Below, one piece after another: positions 1 to 5,731 of a DNA stretch of 11,730 bases. How positions within the stretch are numbered: the first letter of the stretch is position 1; each line of letters starts with the position of its first letter. A model generated the notes under the pieces. That model saw only the letters and a list, made by a program, of their open reading frames with translations, was not told the origin of the DNA and did not search any database. This DNA is from CAYTLQ01 sp964438715 (GTDB lineage Bacteria > Bacteroidota > Ignavibacteria > Ignavibacteriales > Ignavibacteriaceae). A program made the position numbers and the translations under genes. The stretch spans positions 1 to 11,730 of the forward strand of contig CAYTLQ010000064.1 of the NCBI GenBank assembly GCA_964438715.1, in the 5' to 3' direction.

Positions 1-533
1 TACCAAAAATTGAACGCCCTGAAATAGTAATTTGTGGCCGGTCGAATGTTGGCAAGTCGTCTTTTCTCAATTCACTTACAGGAAAAAGTCTGGCAAAGGT
101 CAGTGCAACTCCGGGAAAAACAAGAAGTATTAATTTTTTCCTTTGTGACAATAAATTTTATCTGGTTGATTTACCGGGCTATGGTTATGCTAAAGCGGCT
201 CGCACAGAAATAGAAGCATGGTCACGAAATATCGAACAATACTTACAAAGTTCCGGTAATATTAAAACAATATGCCACCTGATTGACAGCAGACACAATC
301 CGACGGATTTAGATTTGCTTATGAGAAAAATGATTGATGATATGTCTTTGCCAACAATAACTGTTTTTACAAAGACTGATAAATTGAAACAGAGTCAAAA
401 AGCTTCTCATTCCAAAATGATAAAGAATACCTATCCGTATTTGCTTAGTAACCGTGTTATTTATTATTCTTCTGTCGATGGGACAGGAAGAAAAGAAATT
501 ACCAGATTTTTATCAGAAATTCTTTTTGGGTAA
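1..533 (+). CDS. engB: EngB (YihA/YsxC) family ribosome-biogenesis GTPase, 5'-truncated
   Basis: This is the C-terminal 176 residues of an EngB/YsxC GTPase, a TRAFAC-class protein that in known bacteria binds the large ribosomal subunit precursor and is needed for its late assembly. The reading frame enters at base 3. The G1/P-loop GRSNVGKSS is at visible residues 12-20, followed by the switch I TPGKT segment, G3 DLPG (56-59) and then GYGYAKA, which is typical of this family. G4 TKTD is at 123-126 and a G5-like SSV at 156-158. The family is usually about 195-210 residues, so only about 20-30 N-terminal residues lie outside the window. The gene ends with TAA at 531-533. A promoter-like element 23 bases downstream suggests that the next gene has its own transcription start. 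The motif set makes confusion with Era or EngA unlikely. Confidence 0.96.
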   Translation, partial: PKIERPEIVICGRSNVGKSSFLNSLTGKSLAKVSATPGKTRSINFFLCDNKFYLVDLPGYGYAKAARTEIEAWSRNIEQYLQSSGNIKTICHLIDSRHNPTDLDLLMRKMIDDMSLPTITVFTKTDKLKQSQKASHSKMIKNTYPYLLSNRVIYYSSVDGTGRKEITRFLSEILFG

Positions 534-556
534 AGTGAACAATAAAAACGAAAAAT

Positions 557-588
557 TTTGTTAATTTGGCATTTATTTTCTATCTTTC
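557..588 (+). promoter_or_regulatory. Bacteroidota-type promoter (-33 TTTG, -7 TAnnTTTG-like)
   Basis: TTTG at 557-560 is separated by exactly 20 bases from TATCTTTC at 581-588. The known Bacteroidota primary-sigma promoter is TTTG, 19-21 bases, then TAnnTTTG, so only the last base of the -7 box differs. Transcription would begin near 594-597, about 10 bases before the ATG at 606. This argues against the TTG at 558, which would lie inside the promoter. The assignment rests on the consensus and spacing and is inferred. Confidence 0.6.
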
Positions 589-605
589 CTCAAAAAACAG
601 ATTTA

Positions 606-2483
606 ATGCTTCGTAAACAGTCGCGACGAATACTTACTTTTTTACCAATCCCCACATTATTGGTGATATTACTATTGGTAAATGACATTTGGCTGCGACT
701 CATTGGAGCTCTGATAATAATTGTTTATGTAGCAATGGTAATTTTTCTCCGAGACTCAAAGTTTGAAGAAGATACTACCTCCGCTTATCAATCCGATGAC
801 AAGTTAGAGAATGACACTTTGCCCTCTACCCCTGATACTCAGGCAGAATTAGATTATAAGGAAGAGGGGTTTTCGATTAAGCCCGGAAGATCAGCATCCT
901 CAATTATCGATAGCGATGAAATAAAAATCTTCAAACGAGCCTCCCGACCTTCGATTGAAATGCCAAGTGATCTGAAGGAACGCTATACAGAAATTTCTAA
1001 TGAAATGTTTCCTGAAGATGCCGGTGAGGGGAGCCAATTTTCATTTGTCCTTGAAAAAATCCTCACTATTATAAAGGAATCATTTTCAGCGAATACTGCA
1101 ATATTTTTCTGGTATCAAAAGAAAAAAAATAAACTTACAATAGAAAAGTATGTATCAAATTCAAGAGATATACAGCAAAGAAAGTTTGATATTGAAGCAG
1201 ATGTTTTAGGTAATATTGTTGAAAAAGGTGAGCCTGAACTTCGCTCAGACATTCCGGTTGCCGCAGAGGCTGATATTATTCGTTATTATAAATCCCCTCA
1301 AGGTATAAGAAGTATTTTAGGAGTTCCGGTTTTCTATCATGAACAACTCATCGGAGTATTGGCAATAGACTCTAAGGAAAGCGATGTCTTTGGATTGGAA
1401 ACTGTATTTACACTTGGCAGATTTGTTCGCCTCATTACCCTGATGATTAGCTTATTTGAAGAGCGTTATGAGGAGTCTGTATCACAAAATCGTCTTCATG
1501 GACTTCTCGAGCTTATTACTCCGCTAAGTTCCGTAAAATCAGCACACGATACAATTTCATTAATTGAAAAGTCAATAGAGTCTCTTATTCATTGGGACGC
1601 ATTTGTGCTTGTATCTTACGATCCGGAAAAAAAGCATTTCAGAACTTCGAAAGTAATTAACAAAAAATCGCTGAAATTTGTCGGTGAAAATCTGATAGTG
1701 GAGTTAAAAGGTACAATGGCAGGTAAATGTATTCTCTCCGGTAAGCCGGTGAAAATAGATGATACTGCAACAATTAATTTGAAACGCTTTTCTTCACACG
1801 AAGATGTAGTTTTTGACGGCTCCTTTATTGCGATACCACTCATTTATCAGAACCAGAATTATGGACTTTTATGGTTTGAAAGTCTGAAAAAGGATGCTTA
1901 CGGAACAAGTGATATAACATTTTTACAAAGCATTACAAACATTTTGTCGTTTGTTATGTATGCATATTCTTCTCAGATTCTGATGAAAAGTCTTATAGCA
2001 TACGATTTGGATACAAAAATATTCAACCGTAGTGTTTTTGAGGAATTGGTTACTAAAGAATTAATTAAAACACGACATTTAGATATTACATCATCATTCG
2101 CACTAATAAAAATTGACGAATTTCTGGAGCAGGTAGATCTTTTTGAAGATAATCCGCTACAGAAAATTGCAGTAGCCATCTGCGAATTAATAAAAAATGA
2201 AATTGATGCTAGTTGTATTTTTGGGCGAATCAGCGATAAAGTTTTCGGAGTGTATTTCTTTAATAAAAATACTCAGGATGTATTTATCTGGGCTGAAAAA
2301 ATACGAGTAAAAATTGCACGCTTAAATGTTCCTGCATTAAATATCCAAAATACATTTACTGTATCAATTGGAATTTCATCTTGCAACGAAAAAGAAACAT
2401 TTAATGAATTGTATGAGAATGCGGAACTTGCACTTCAGAAAGCAGTAAAGAACGGCGGAAATAAAACCACAAATATTAACTGA
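606..2483 (+). CDS. Membrane-anchored tandem-GAF protein with degenerate GGDEF domain
   Basis: This 625-residue protein appears to be a sensor that has lost diguanylate cyclase activity. Two hydrophobic segments (about 9-26 and 31-48) anchor it in the inner membrane. An acidic, probably disordered linker follows to about residue 140. A GAF-like domain (about 145-285) contains the typical GIRSILGVPVF...GVLAID strand pair, and a second GAF-like domain spans about 299-454. The C-terminal 160 residues follow the GGDEF fold: DLDTKIFNRSVFEE matches the usual DxLTGLxNRxxFxE, and TVSIGIS plus ALQKAVKNGGN match the family end. The active-site loop reads GRISDKVF (540-547) in place of RxGGDEF, so cyclase activity is unlikely. 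The ATG at 606 is preferred over the TTG at 558 because the promoter covers 557-588. Its ligand and partner are unknown. It may act as a regulator or scaffold. Confidence 0.85.
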   Translation: MLRKQSRRILTFLPIPTLLVILLLVNDIWLRLIGALIIIVYVAMVIFLRDSKFEEDTTSAYQSDDKLENDTLPSTPDTQAELDYKEEGFSIKPGRSASSIIDSDEIKIFKRASRPSIEMPSDLKERYTEISNEMFPEDAGEGSQFSFVLEKILTIIKESFSANTAIFFWYQKKKNKLTIEKYVSNSRDIQQRKFDIEADVLGNIVEKGEPELRSDIPVAAEADIIRYYKSPQGIRSILGVPVFYHEQLIGVLAIDSKESDVFGLETVFTLGRFVRLITLMISLFEERYEESVSQNRLHGLLELITPLSSVKSAHDTISLIEKSIESLIHWDAFVLVSYDPEKKHFRTSKVINKKSLKFVGENLIVELKGTMAGKCILSGKPVKIDDTATINLKRFSSHEDVVFDGSFIAIPLIYQNQNYGLLWFESLKKDAYGTSDITFLQSITNILSFVMYAYSSQILMKSLIAYDLDTKIFNRSVFEELVTKELIKTRHLDITSSFALIKIDEFLEQVDLFEDNPLQKIAVAICELIKNEIDASCIFGRISDKVFGVYFFNKNTQDVFIWAEKIRVKIARLNVPALNIQNTFTVSIGISSCNEKETFNELYENAELALQKAVKNGGNKTTNIN

Positions 2484-2487
2484 GGAG
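2482..2487 (+). promoter_or_regulatory. Strong Shine-Dalgarno GAGGAG that decides the phosphopentomutase start
   Basis: GAGGAG overlaps the TGA stop of the upstream gene and lies 5 bases before ATT at 2493 (2 bases before ATT at 2490). It is the best ribosome-binding match seen in the window. It stands exactly where the conserved N-terminus of the next protein must begin, although no ATG, GTG or TTG occurs there. Confidence 0.65.
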
Positions 2488-2492
2488 CGATT

Positions 2493-3656
2493 ATTAATAA
2501 TTTTTGTTTAATAGTTCTTGACGGTGTTGGCGTAGGTGAATTGCCCGATGCTGAAAAATATTTTGATACCGGCAGTAATACTCTCGCAAATATTGCCAAA
2601 GCTGTTAAAGGCTTACAGCTGCCCAATTTACGCGCACTTGGTCTCGGTAATATTATTGAAGTAGAGGGACTTGAATCAGTATCGTTCCCTACAGCTTGTT
2701 ATGGTAAAATGGCTGAATTTTCAAAAGGTAAAGACTCAACCACAGGCCATTGGGAATTAGGAGGTATTCATCTTAATTTTGATTTTACCTATTATCCTCG
2801 TGGATTCCCATCAGAATTGATGAGAACTTTTTTGGAGCAAACCGGTCTAAAAGGTTTTCTGGGTAATAAGCCTGCTTCGGGAACAGAGATTATTAAGGAA
2901 CTTGGTGATGAACATGTTCGCACTGGCTATCCTATTGTATATACTTCAGCCGATTCGGTCTTTCAAATCGCAGCACATGAAGATGTGATACCGTTAGAGA
3001 AATTATATAAAATTTGTTCGATTACCCGTGAAAAGGTTTTAAGATACCCTCATGTAGTTGGAAGAGTTATCGCAAGACCATTTATCGGAGTTTCCGGTGA
3101 CTATAAACGAACCACTAACAGAAAAGATTTTTCTCTCGATCCGCCGGAGGCGACAGTTTTTGATTTCCTTTATGACAGCGGTATAAATACTGTTAGCATA
3201 GGTAAGGTAAATGAGTTATTTAATAACCGCGGCATTAAAAAGGCTGAAGTCAGTAAGTCTAATGCTGACGGCTGTAATATTATTCTACGCTCACTTATGA
3301 CAAATAAAAACAGTTTTATTTTCGCAAATTTAGTTGATTTTGATGTTTACTTTGGTCACAGGAATGATCCGGTCGGTTTTGCACAGGCGCTAAGGGCATT
3401 TGATACCTTTTTGCCAAAAATTATTGAAAAAATTGACGAGACCGATGCTCTGATAATAACGGCAGATCATGGGAATGACCCTACAACTGATAGCACCGAC
3501 CATAGCAGGGAATATGTGCCATTACTTTTTTATCAGAAAAACCGTTTTGGCAGAGACCTGGGTATTCGTTCTTCATTTTCTGATGTCGGAAAAACAGTGT
3601 GCGATTTCTTTAAAGTTCAGAATGATCTGAAAGGGAAAAGTTTTCTCAATGGATAA
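2493..3656 (+). CDS. deoB: Phosphopentomutase (DeoB family), probable ATT start
   Basis: This enzyme interconverts (deoxy)ribose 1-phosphate and 5-phosphate in nucleoside salvage, using two Mn ions in the alkaline-phosphatase fold. With a start at ATT 2493 it is 387 residues, the normal family length. The N-terminal strand LIVLDGVGVGELPDA carries metal ligand D10. The phosphorylation loop GKDSTTGHWE spans 79-88. Further ligands are D284 and H289 in DFDVYFGH, D325 and H326 in TADHGND, and H337 in DHSRE. The first standard start in frame (TTG 2541) would delete the D10 strand. The frame closes upstream at the TGA 2481-2483, so the start must lie at 2484-2519. GAGGAG 5 bases before ATT 2493 marks the likely site. 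The usual DTxT of the nucleophile loop is DSTT here. The gene follows the GGDEF gene directly and overlaps the next ORF by 8 bases, so co-expression is likely. Confidence 0.93.
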   Translation: MNNFCLIVLDGVGVGELPDAEKYFDTGSNTLANIAKAVKGLQLPNLRALGLGNIIEVEGLESVSFPTACYGKMAEFSKGKDSTTGHWELGGIHLNFDFTYYPRGFPSELMRTFLEQTGLKGFLGNKPASGTEIIKELGDEHVRTGYPIVYTSADSVFQIAAHEDVIPLEKLYKICSITREKVLRYPHVVGRVIARPFIGVSGDYKRTTNRKDFSLDPPEATVFDFLYDSGINTVSIGKVNELFNNRGIKKAEVSKSNADGCNIILRSLMTNKNSFIFANLVDFDVYFGHRNDPVGFAQALRAFDTFLPKIIEKIDETDALIITADHGNDPTTDSTDHSREYVPLLFYQKNRFGRDLGIRSSFSDVGKTVCDFFKVQNDLKGKSFLNG

Positions 3657-3849
3657 AATCAAAGATGAACAAATAATAAAGAACTCAGCAGGGGAGCAGG
3701 AGTTACCGAATAGTGAAGACATTCAGTTGATCCTCTCGGTTGCAAAGGTTCAGGGTATTCCAGAAAGCATAAGTAATAAACTGCTTGCTGTGAAGGGAAA
3801 ATTCTTAGAAATTCGGGGCAAGAATTCTGAAAAAAGAATTTCTTATTGA
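3649..3849 (+). CDS. Small hypothetical protein, possible partner of the downstream PIN protein
   Basis: I do not recognise this 66-residue protein. It is charged, with an acidic/polar N-terminal third and a basic C-terminal half (KLLAVKGKFLEIRGKN). It has no signal peptide and no cysteine pairs. Its ATG lies inside the last codons of phosphopentomutase (8-base overlap), and its end overlaps the inferred start of the PIN gene by 23 bases. Position, size and overlap resemble a VapB-type antitoxin ahead of a VapC toxin, but no AbrB or ribbon-helix-helix motif is evident, so that role is inference from context. Removing one A from the A6 run at 3830-3835 would fuse this frame smoothly to the PIN frame, so an original single protein or a sequence error is an alternative. 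Confidence 0.55.
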   Translation: MDKIKDEQIIKNSAGEQELPNSEDIQLILSVAKVQGIPESISNKLLAVKGKFLEIRGKNSEKRISY

Positions 3850-4213
3850 TACGGATATTATAGCTGGTTTTCTTTTTTGTGAAGATATTACGAAGGAAAC
3901 CGATCTTGAGAAAGCCCTGATTTCCGGTATCTGTTTTACTTCGGTGATAAATGCGGTTGAATTATTTAAGTTCACAACTTGTAAATCGGAAGAGCAACTA
4001 GTGCGTGATTTATTAAACGGCTTTAAAGTTTTGGGTATTCATCCCAAATACGCCCTCGAAACTTCGGGAATGAAAATGTTGTCAGTGAGAGATATAATGT
4101 TTTGCTCCCTTGCAAAGAAAAATAAACTTCCGATTTTAACTTATGATTCGGAAAGGTATAAGAATACAGGTGTTCAAATATTCGCAATTGAAGAATTACG
4201 GAGTTTAAAGTGA
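3827..4213 (+). CDS. PIN-domain (VapC-like) ribonuclease with non-standard start codon
   Basis: The open frame runs from 3809 to the TGA at 4211-4213. It encodes a complete PIN domain of about 128 residues when begun at CTG 3827 (ATT 3824 is the alternative). The N-terminus KKEFLIDTDIIAGFL supplies the first acidic residue (D8). Next come TSVINAVEL with E45, VRDIMFCSLA with D89 and ILTYDSERY with D107, which is the full acidic set of PIN metal-dependent RNases. The first ordinary start, GTG 3944, would remove D8 and the whole first strand, so it is unlikely to give an active protein. GGGG at 3815-3818 is a weak possible ribosome-binding site. Such proteins are commonly toxins cleaving tRNA or rRNA. 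Here the gene sits between a small ORF and a microcompartment vertex gene, whose GTG overlaps its stop. A start-codon-loss pseudogene or an indel at 3830-3835 is possible. Confidence 0.8.
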   Translation: MKKEFLIDTDIIAGFLFCEDITKETDLEKALISGICFTSVINAVELFKFTTCKSEEQLVRDLLNGFKVLGIHPKYALETSGMKMLSVRDIMFCSLAKKNKLPILTYDSERYKNTGVQIFAIEELRSLK

Positions 4214-4497
4214 TATTAGGAAGAGTAATCGGAACCGTTTGGTCCACAAAGAAAGATGAAAGCCTCGTTGGTGCAAAATTTCTTATTGTTCGCCAATTGG
4301 ATCTGCAATTGAAAGATACCAACAATTTTGTTATTGCCGTTGATAGTGTAGGAGCCGGTGAAACTGAGATAGTATTAGTTGCCACCGGGAGTTCAGCCCG
4401 TCAAACCGTAATAACAAAAAATAAACCGGTAGATGCGGTTATTATGGCAATCGTGGATAAACTGGATATCCATAAGCCAAGGGAAGCCGCAAGCTGA
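4210..4497 (+). CDS. Bacterial microcompartment pentameric vertex protein (EutN/CcmL/PduN family), copy 1
   Basis: This 95-residue protein belongs to the BMC-P family, whose pentamers cap the vertices of polyhedral protein compartments. The N-terminal strand ILGRVIGTVWSTKK (2-15), the FLIVRQLDL strand (24-32), the AVDSVGAGETEIVLVATGSSAR core (43-64) and the closing AVIMAIVDKLDI segment (76-87) match the family in order and length. The core is close to the canonical DxVGAGxGExVLxxxGSSAR. Translation starts at GTG 4210, which overlaps the PIN stop as GTGA. This implies translational coupling to the PIN gene. No BMC-H or BMC-T shell gene and no recognizable cargo enzyme is visible in the window, so the compartment it serves must be encoded elsewhere if there is one. 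Confidence 0.93.
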   Translation: MILGRVIGTVWSTKKDESLVGAKFLIVRQLDLQLKDTNNFVIAVDSVGAGETEIVLVATGSSARQTVITKNKPVDAVIMAIVDKLDIHKPREAAS

Positions 4498-4590
4498 GAT
4501 TAAAAGAGTTTATCTTTTACCTTTTGAAAAACTGCTATTTTTTGCATATTTGCAAGTTAAAATTTGCAATTACTGCAAGGATTTCATCCG
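4498..4590 (+). promoter_or_regulatory. Intergenic region with ATTTGCAA repeats and possible promoter for second vertex gene
   Basis: This 93-base AT-rich gap is the longest between genes from 2484 to 6450. TTTG at 4523-4526 is followed after 20 bases by TATTTG (4547-4552), an imperfect match to the Bacteroidota -33/-7 pair. ATTTGCAA occurs at 4548-4555 and again at 4562-4569, and two further TGCA cores lie at 4543-4546 and 4574-4577. Each TTGCAA is self-complementary, so the two could also pair as a 6-bp stem. AAGG at 4577-4580 may be the ribosome-binding site for ATG 4591. Promoter and operator roles are tentative. Confidence 0.4.
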
Positions 4591-4860
4591 ATGTATATCG
4601 CTAAAGTTATCGGAAGCATTTGGGCAACTAAAAAGTATGATGCATTGCACGCTATCAAAATGCTCATCATACAACCATTAAACGGAAATCTTGAAAAAGT
4701 CGGAGAGCCTATAATTGCTGCCGATACTGCAGGGGCAGGTTCGGGAGAGTATGTTATTTATGTTACTGCCAGCGAAGCGGTCATACCATTACCGGTGGAT
4801 ATGGCACCGGTTGACGCTTCAATAGTTGGCGTTATTGATTCAATTTATGTTGATAATTAA
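4591..4860 (+). CDS. Bacterial microcompartment pentameric vertex protein (EutN/CcmL/PduN family), divergent copy 2
   Basis: This is a second BMC-P protein of 89 residues, a paralogue of the gene at 4210-4497. Matching segments are YIAKVIGSIWATKK (2-15), MLIIQPL (24-30), the ADTAGAGSGEYVIYVTASEAV core (44-64) and ASIVGVIDSIYV (76-87). It differs where the first copy is canonical: the GSSAR turn is ASEAV, and the following loop is proline-rich (PLPVDMAPVD). The two copies may therefore be specialised or may occupy different vertices, which is inference. ATG 4591 is chosen because the protein then begins at the conserved first strand. A TTG at 4564 would add nine unrelated residues encoded by the repeat region. 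The sigma-factor gene begins 16 bases after its stop. Confidence 0.92.
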   Translation: MYIAKVIGSIWATKKYDALHAIKMLIIQPLNGNLEKVGEPIIAADTAGAGSGEYVIYVTASEAVIPLPVDMAPVDASIVGVIDSIYVDN

Positions 4861-4876
4861 TTCAAAGGTTTAGTTA

Positions 4877-5731
4877 GTGAGAATTACAAAACAATACACA
4901 AACAGAGAGAGTCAGTCACTCGATAAGTACTTGCAGGAAATTGGCAAGGTAGATCTTCTTACTCCTGATCAGGAGATTGAATTAGCTATAAGAATTAAAA
5001 AGGGAGATCAGAGTGCTCTCGAGGCTTTAACAAAAGCTAATCTTCGGTTTGTAGTCAGCGTTGCCAAGCAATATCAGAACCAGGGTCTTTCTCTTGGTGA
5101 TCTGATAAATGAGGGAAACCTCGGATTAATTAAAGCTGCAAAACGATTTGACGAAACAAGAGGATTTAAGTTTATTTCCTATGCTGTTTGGTGGATTCGT
5201 CAGTCGATATTGCAGGCACTGGCAGAACAGTCCAGAATTGTTCGACTTCCTCTTAACAGGGTTGGTGCCCTGAATAAAATCGGTAAGGCGTATAGTAATC
5301 TTGAACAAGAGTATGAAAGAGAGCCCAGTGCAGCAGAGCTTGCACAGGAACTTGAAATGGATGTGAATGAAGTAGCAGATACACTGAAAATTTCAGGTCG
5401 TCATGTATCAATGGATGCACCATTTGCACAGGGTGAAGATAACAGGTTACTCGATGTATTACAGAATGATCAACAGCCCAACCCCGATTTCGGATTGATG
5501 ACCGAATCTTTAAAAATGGAAATTGAGCGTGCACTCTCCACCCTTACCGAAAGGGAAGCTGAGGTAATTCGGTTGTATTTTGGACTTAACAAAGAACACT
5601 CGCTTACTCTGGAAGAAATTGGTGAAAGATTTAATTTGACCCGTGAGCGTGTTCGTCAAATTAAAGAAAAAGCAATTCGCAGATTGCGTCACGCATCTCG
5701 GAGTAAAAACCTGAGAGCTTACTTAGGATAA
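4877..5731 (+). CDS. rpoD: Primary RNA polymerase sigma factor RpoD/SigA, compact form
   Basis: This 284-residue sigma-70 family group 1 factor directs RNA polymerase to housekeeping promoters. Region 1.2 starts at SLDKYLQEIGKVDLLTPDQE (14-33). Region 2 (about 51-120) includes the core-binding and -10-reading block LGDLINEGNLGLIKAAKRFD and YAVWWIRQSI. Region 3 spans about 130-205. Region 4 (about 216-275) ends in the -35-reading helix-turn-helix TLEEIGERFNLTRERVRQIK. Region 1.1 and the large non-conserved insert of Proteobacterial RpoD are absent, as is usual in Bacteroidota/Chlorobi relatives. GTG 4877 is the start: an in-frame TAG lies two codons upstream and AAAGG stands 8 bases before it. 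No clear promoter fits in the 16 bases after the vertex gene, so it may be partly transcribed with that gene. The next ORF overlaps its TAA. Confidence 0.97.
   Translation: MRITKQYTNRESQSLDKYLQEIGKVDLLTPDQEIELAIRIKKGDQSALEALTKANLRFVVSVAKQYQNQGLSLGDLINEGNLGLIKAAKRFDETRGFKFISYAVWWIRQSILQALAEQSRIVRLPLNRVGALNKIGKAYSNLEQEYEREPSAAELAQELEMDVNEVADTLKISGRHVSMDAPFAQGEDNRLLDVLQNDQQPNPDFGLMTESLKMEIERALSTLTEREAEVIRLYFGLNKEHSLTLEEIGERFNLTRERVRQIKEKAIRRLRHASRSKNLRAYLG

Noticed and set aside
558..605. TTG 558 start for the GGDEF-like protein
   Set aside because: The codon lies inside the promoter-like element, has no ribosome-binding site and adds unrelated residues. ATG 606 is better.
2541..2543. TTG 2541 as the phosphopentomutase start
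   Set aside because: It would remove metal ligand D10 and the first beta strand, which the upstream in-frame sequence encodes.
3829..3837. AAAAAAG as an insertion-sequence-style -1 frameshift site
   Set aside because: The PIN frame is +1 relative to the small ORF, and the zero-frame codons (GAA AAA AGA) do not match the A-AAA-AAG phase, so -1 slippage would not reach it.
3944..4213. PIN gene starting at GTG 3944 (89 residues)
   Set aside because: It lacks the first strand and the conserved first Asp, while the upstream in-frame sequence from 3827 encodes exactly those elements.
4023..4385. 120-codon minus-strand frame opposite PIN and vertex gene 1
   Set aside because: It is antisense to two recognisable protein families and has low-complexity Ser/Thr-rich composition typical of a shadow frame.
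4433..4681. 82-codon + strand frame across the intergenic region
   Set aside because: It spans the end of one vertex gene, the repeat region and the start of the other out of frame, and shows no family features.
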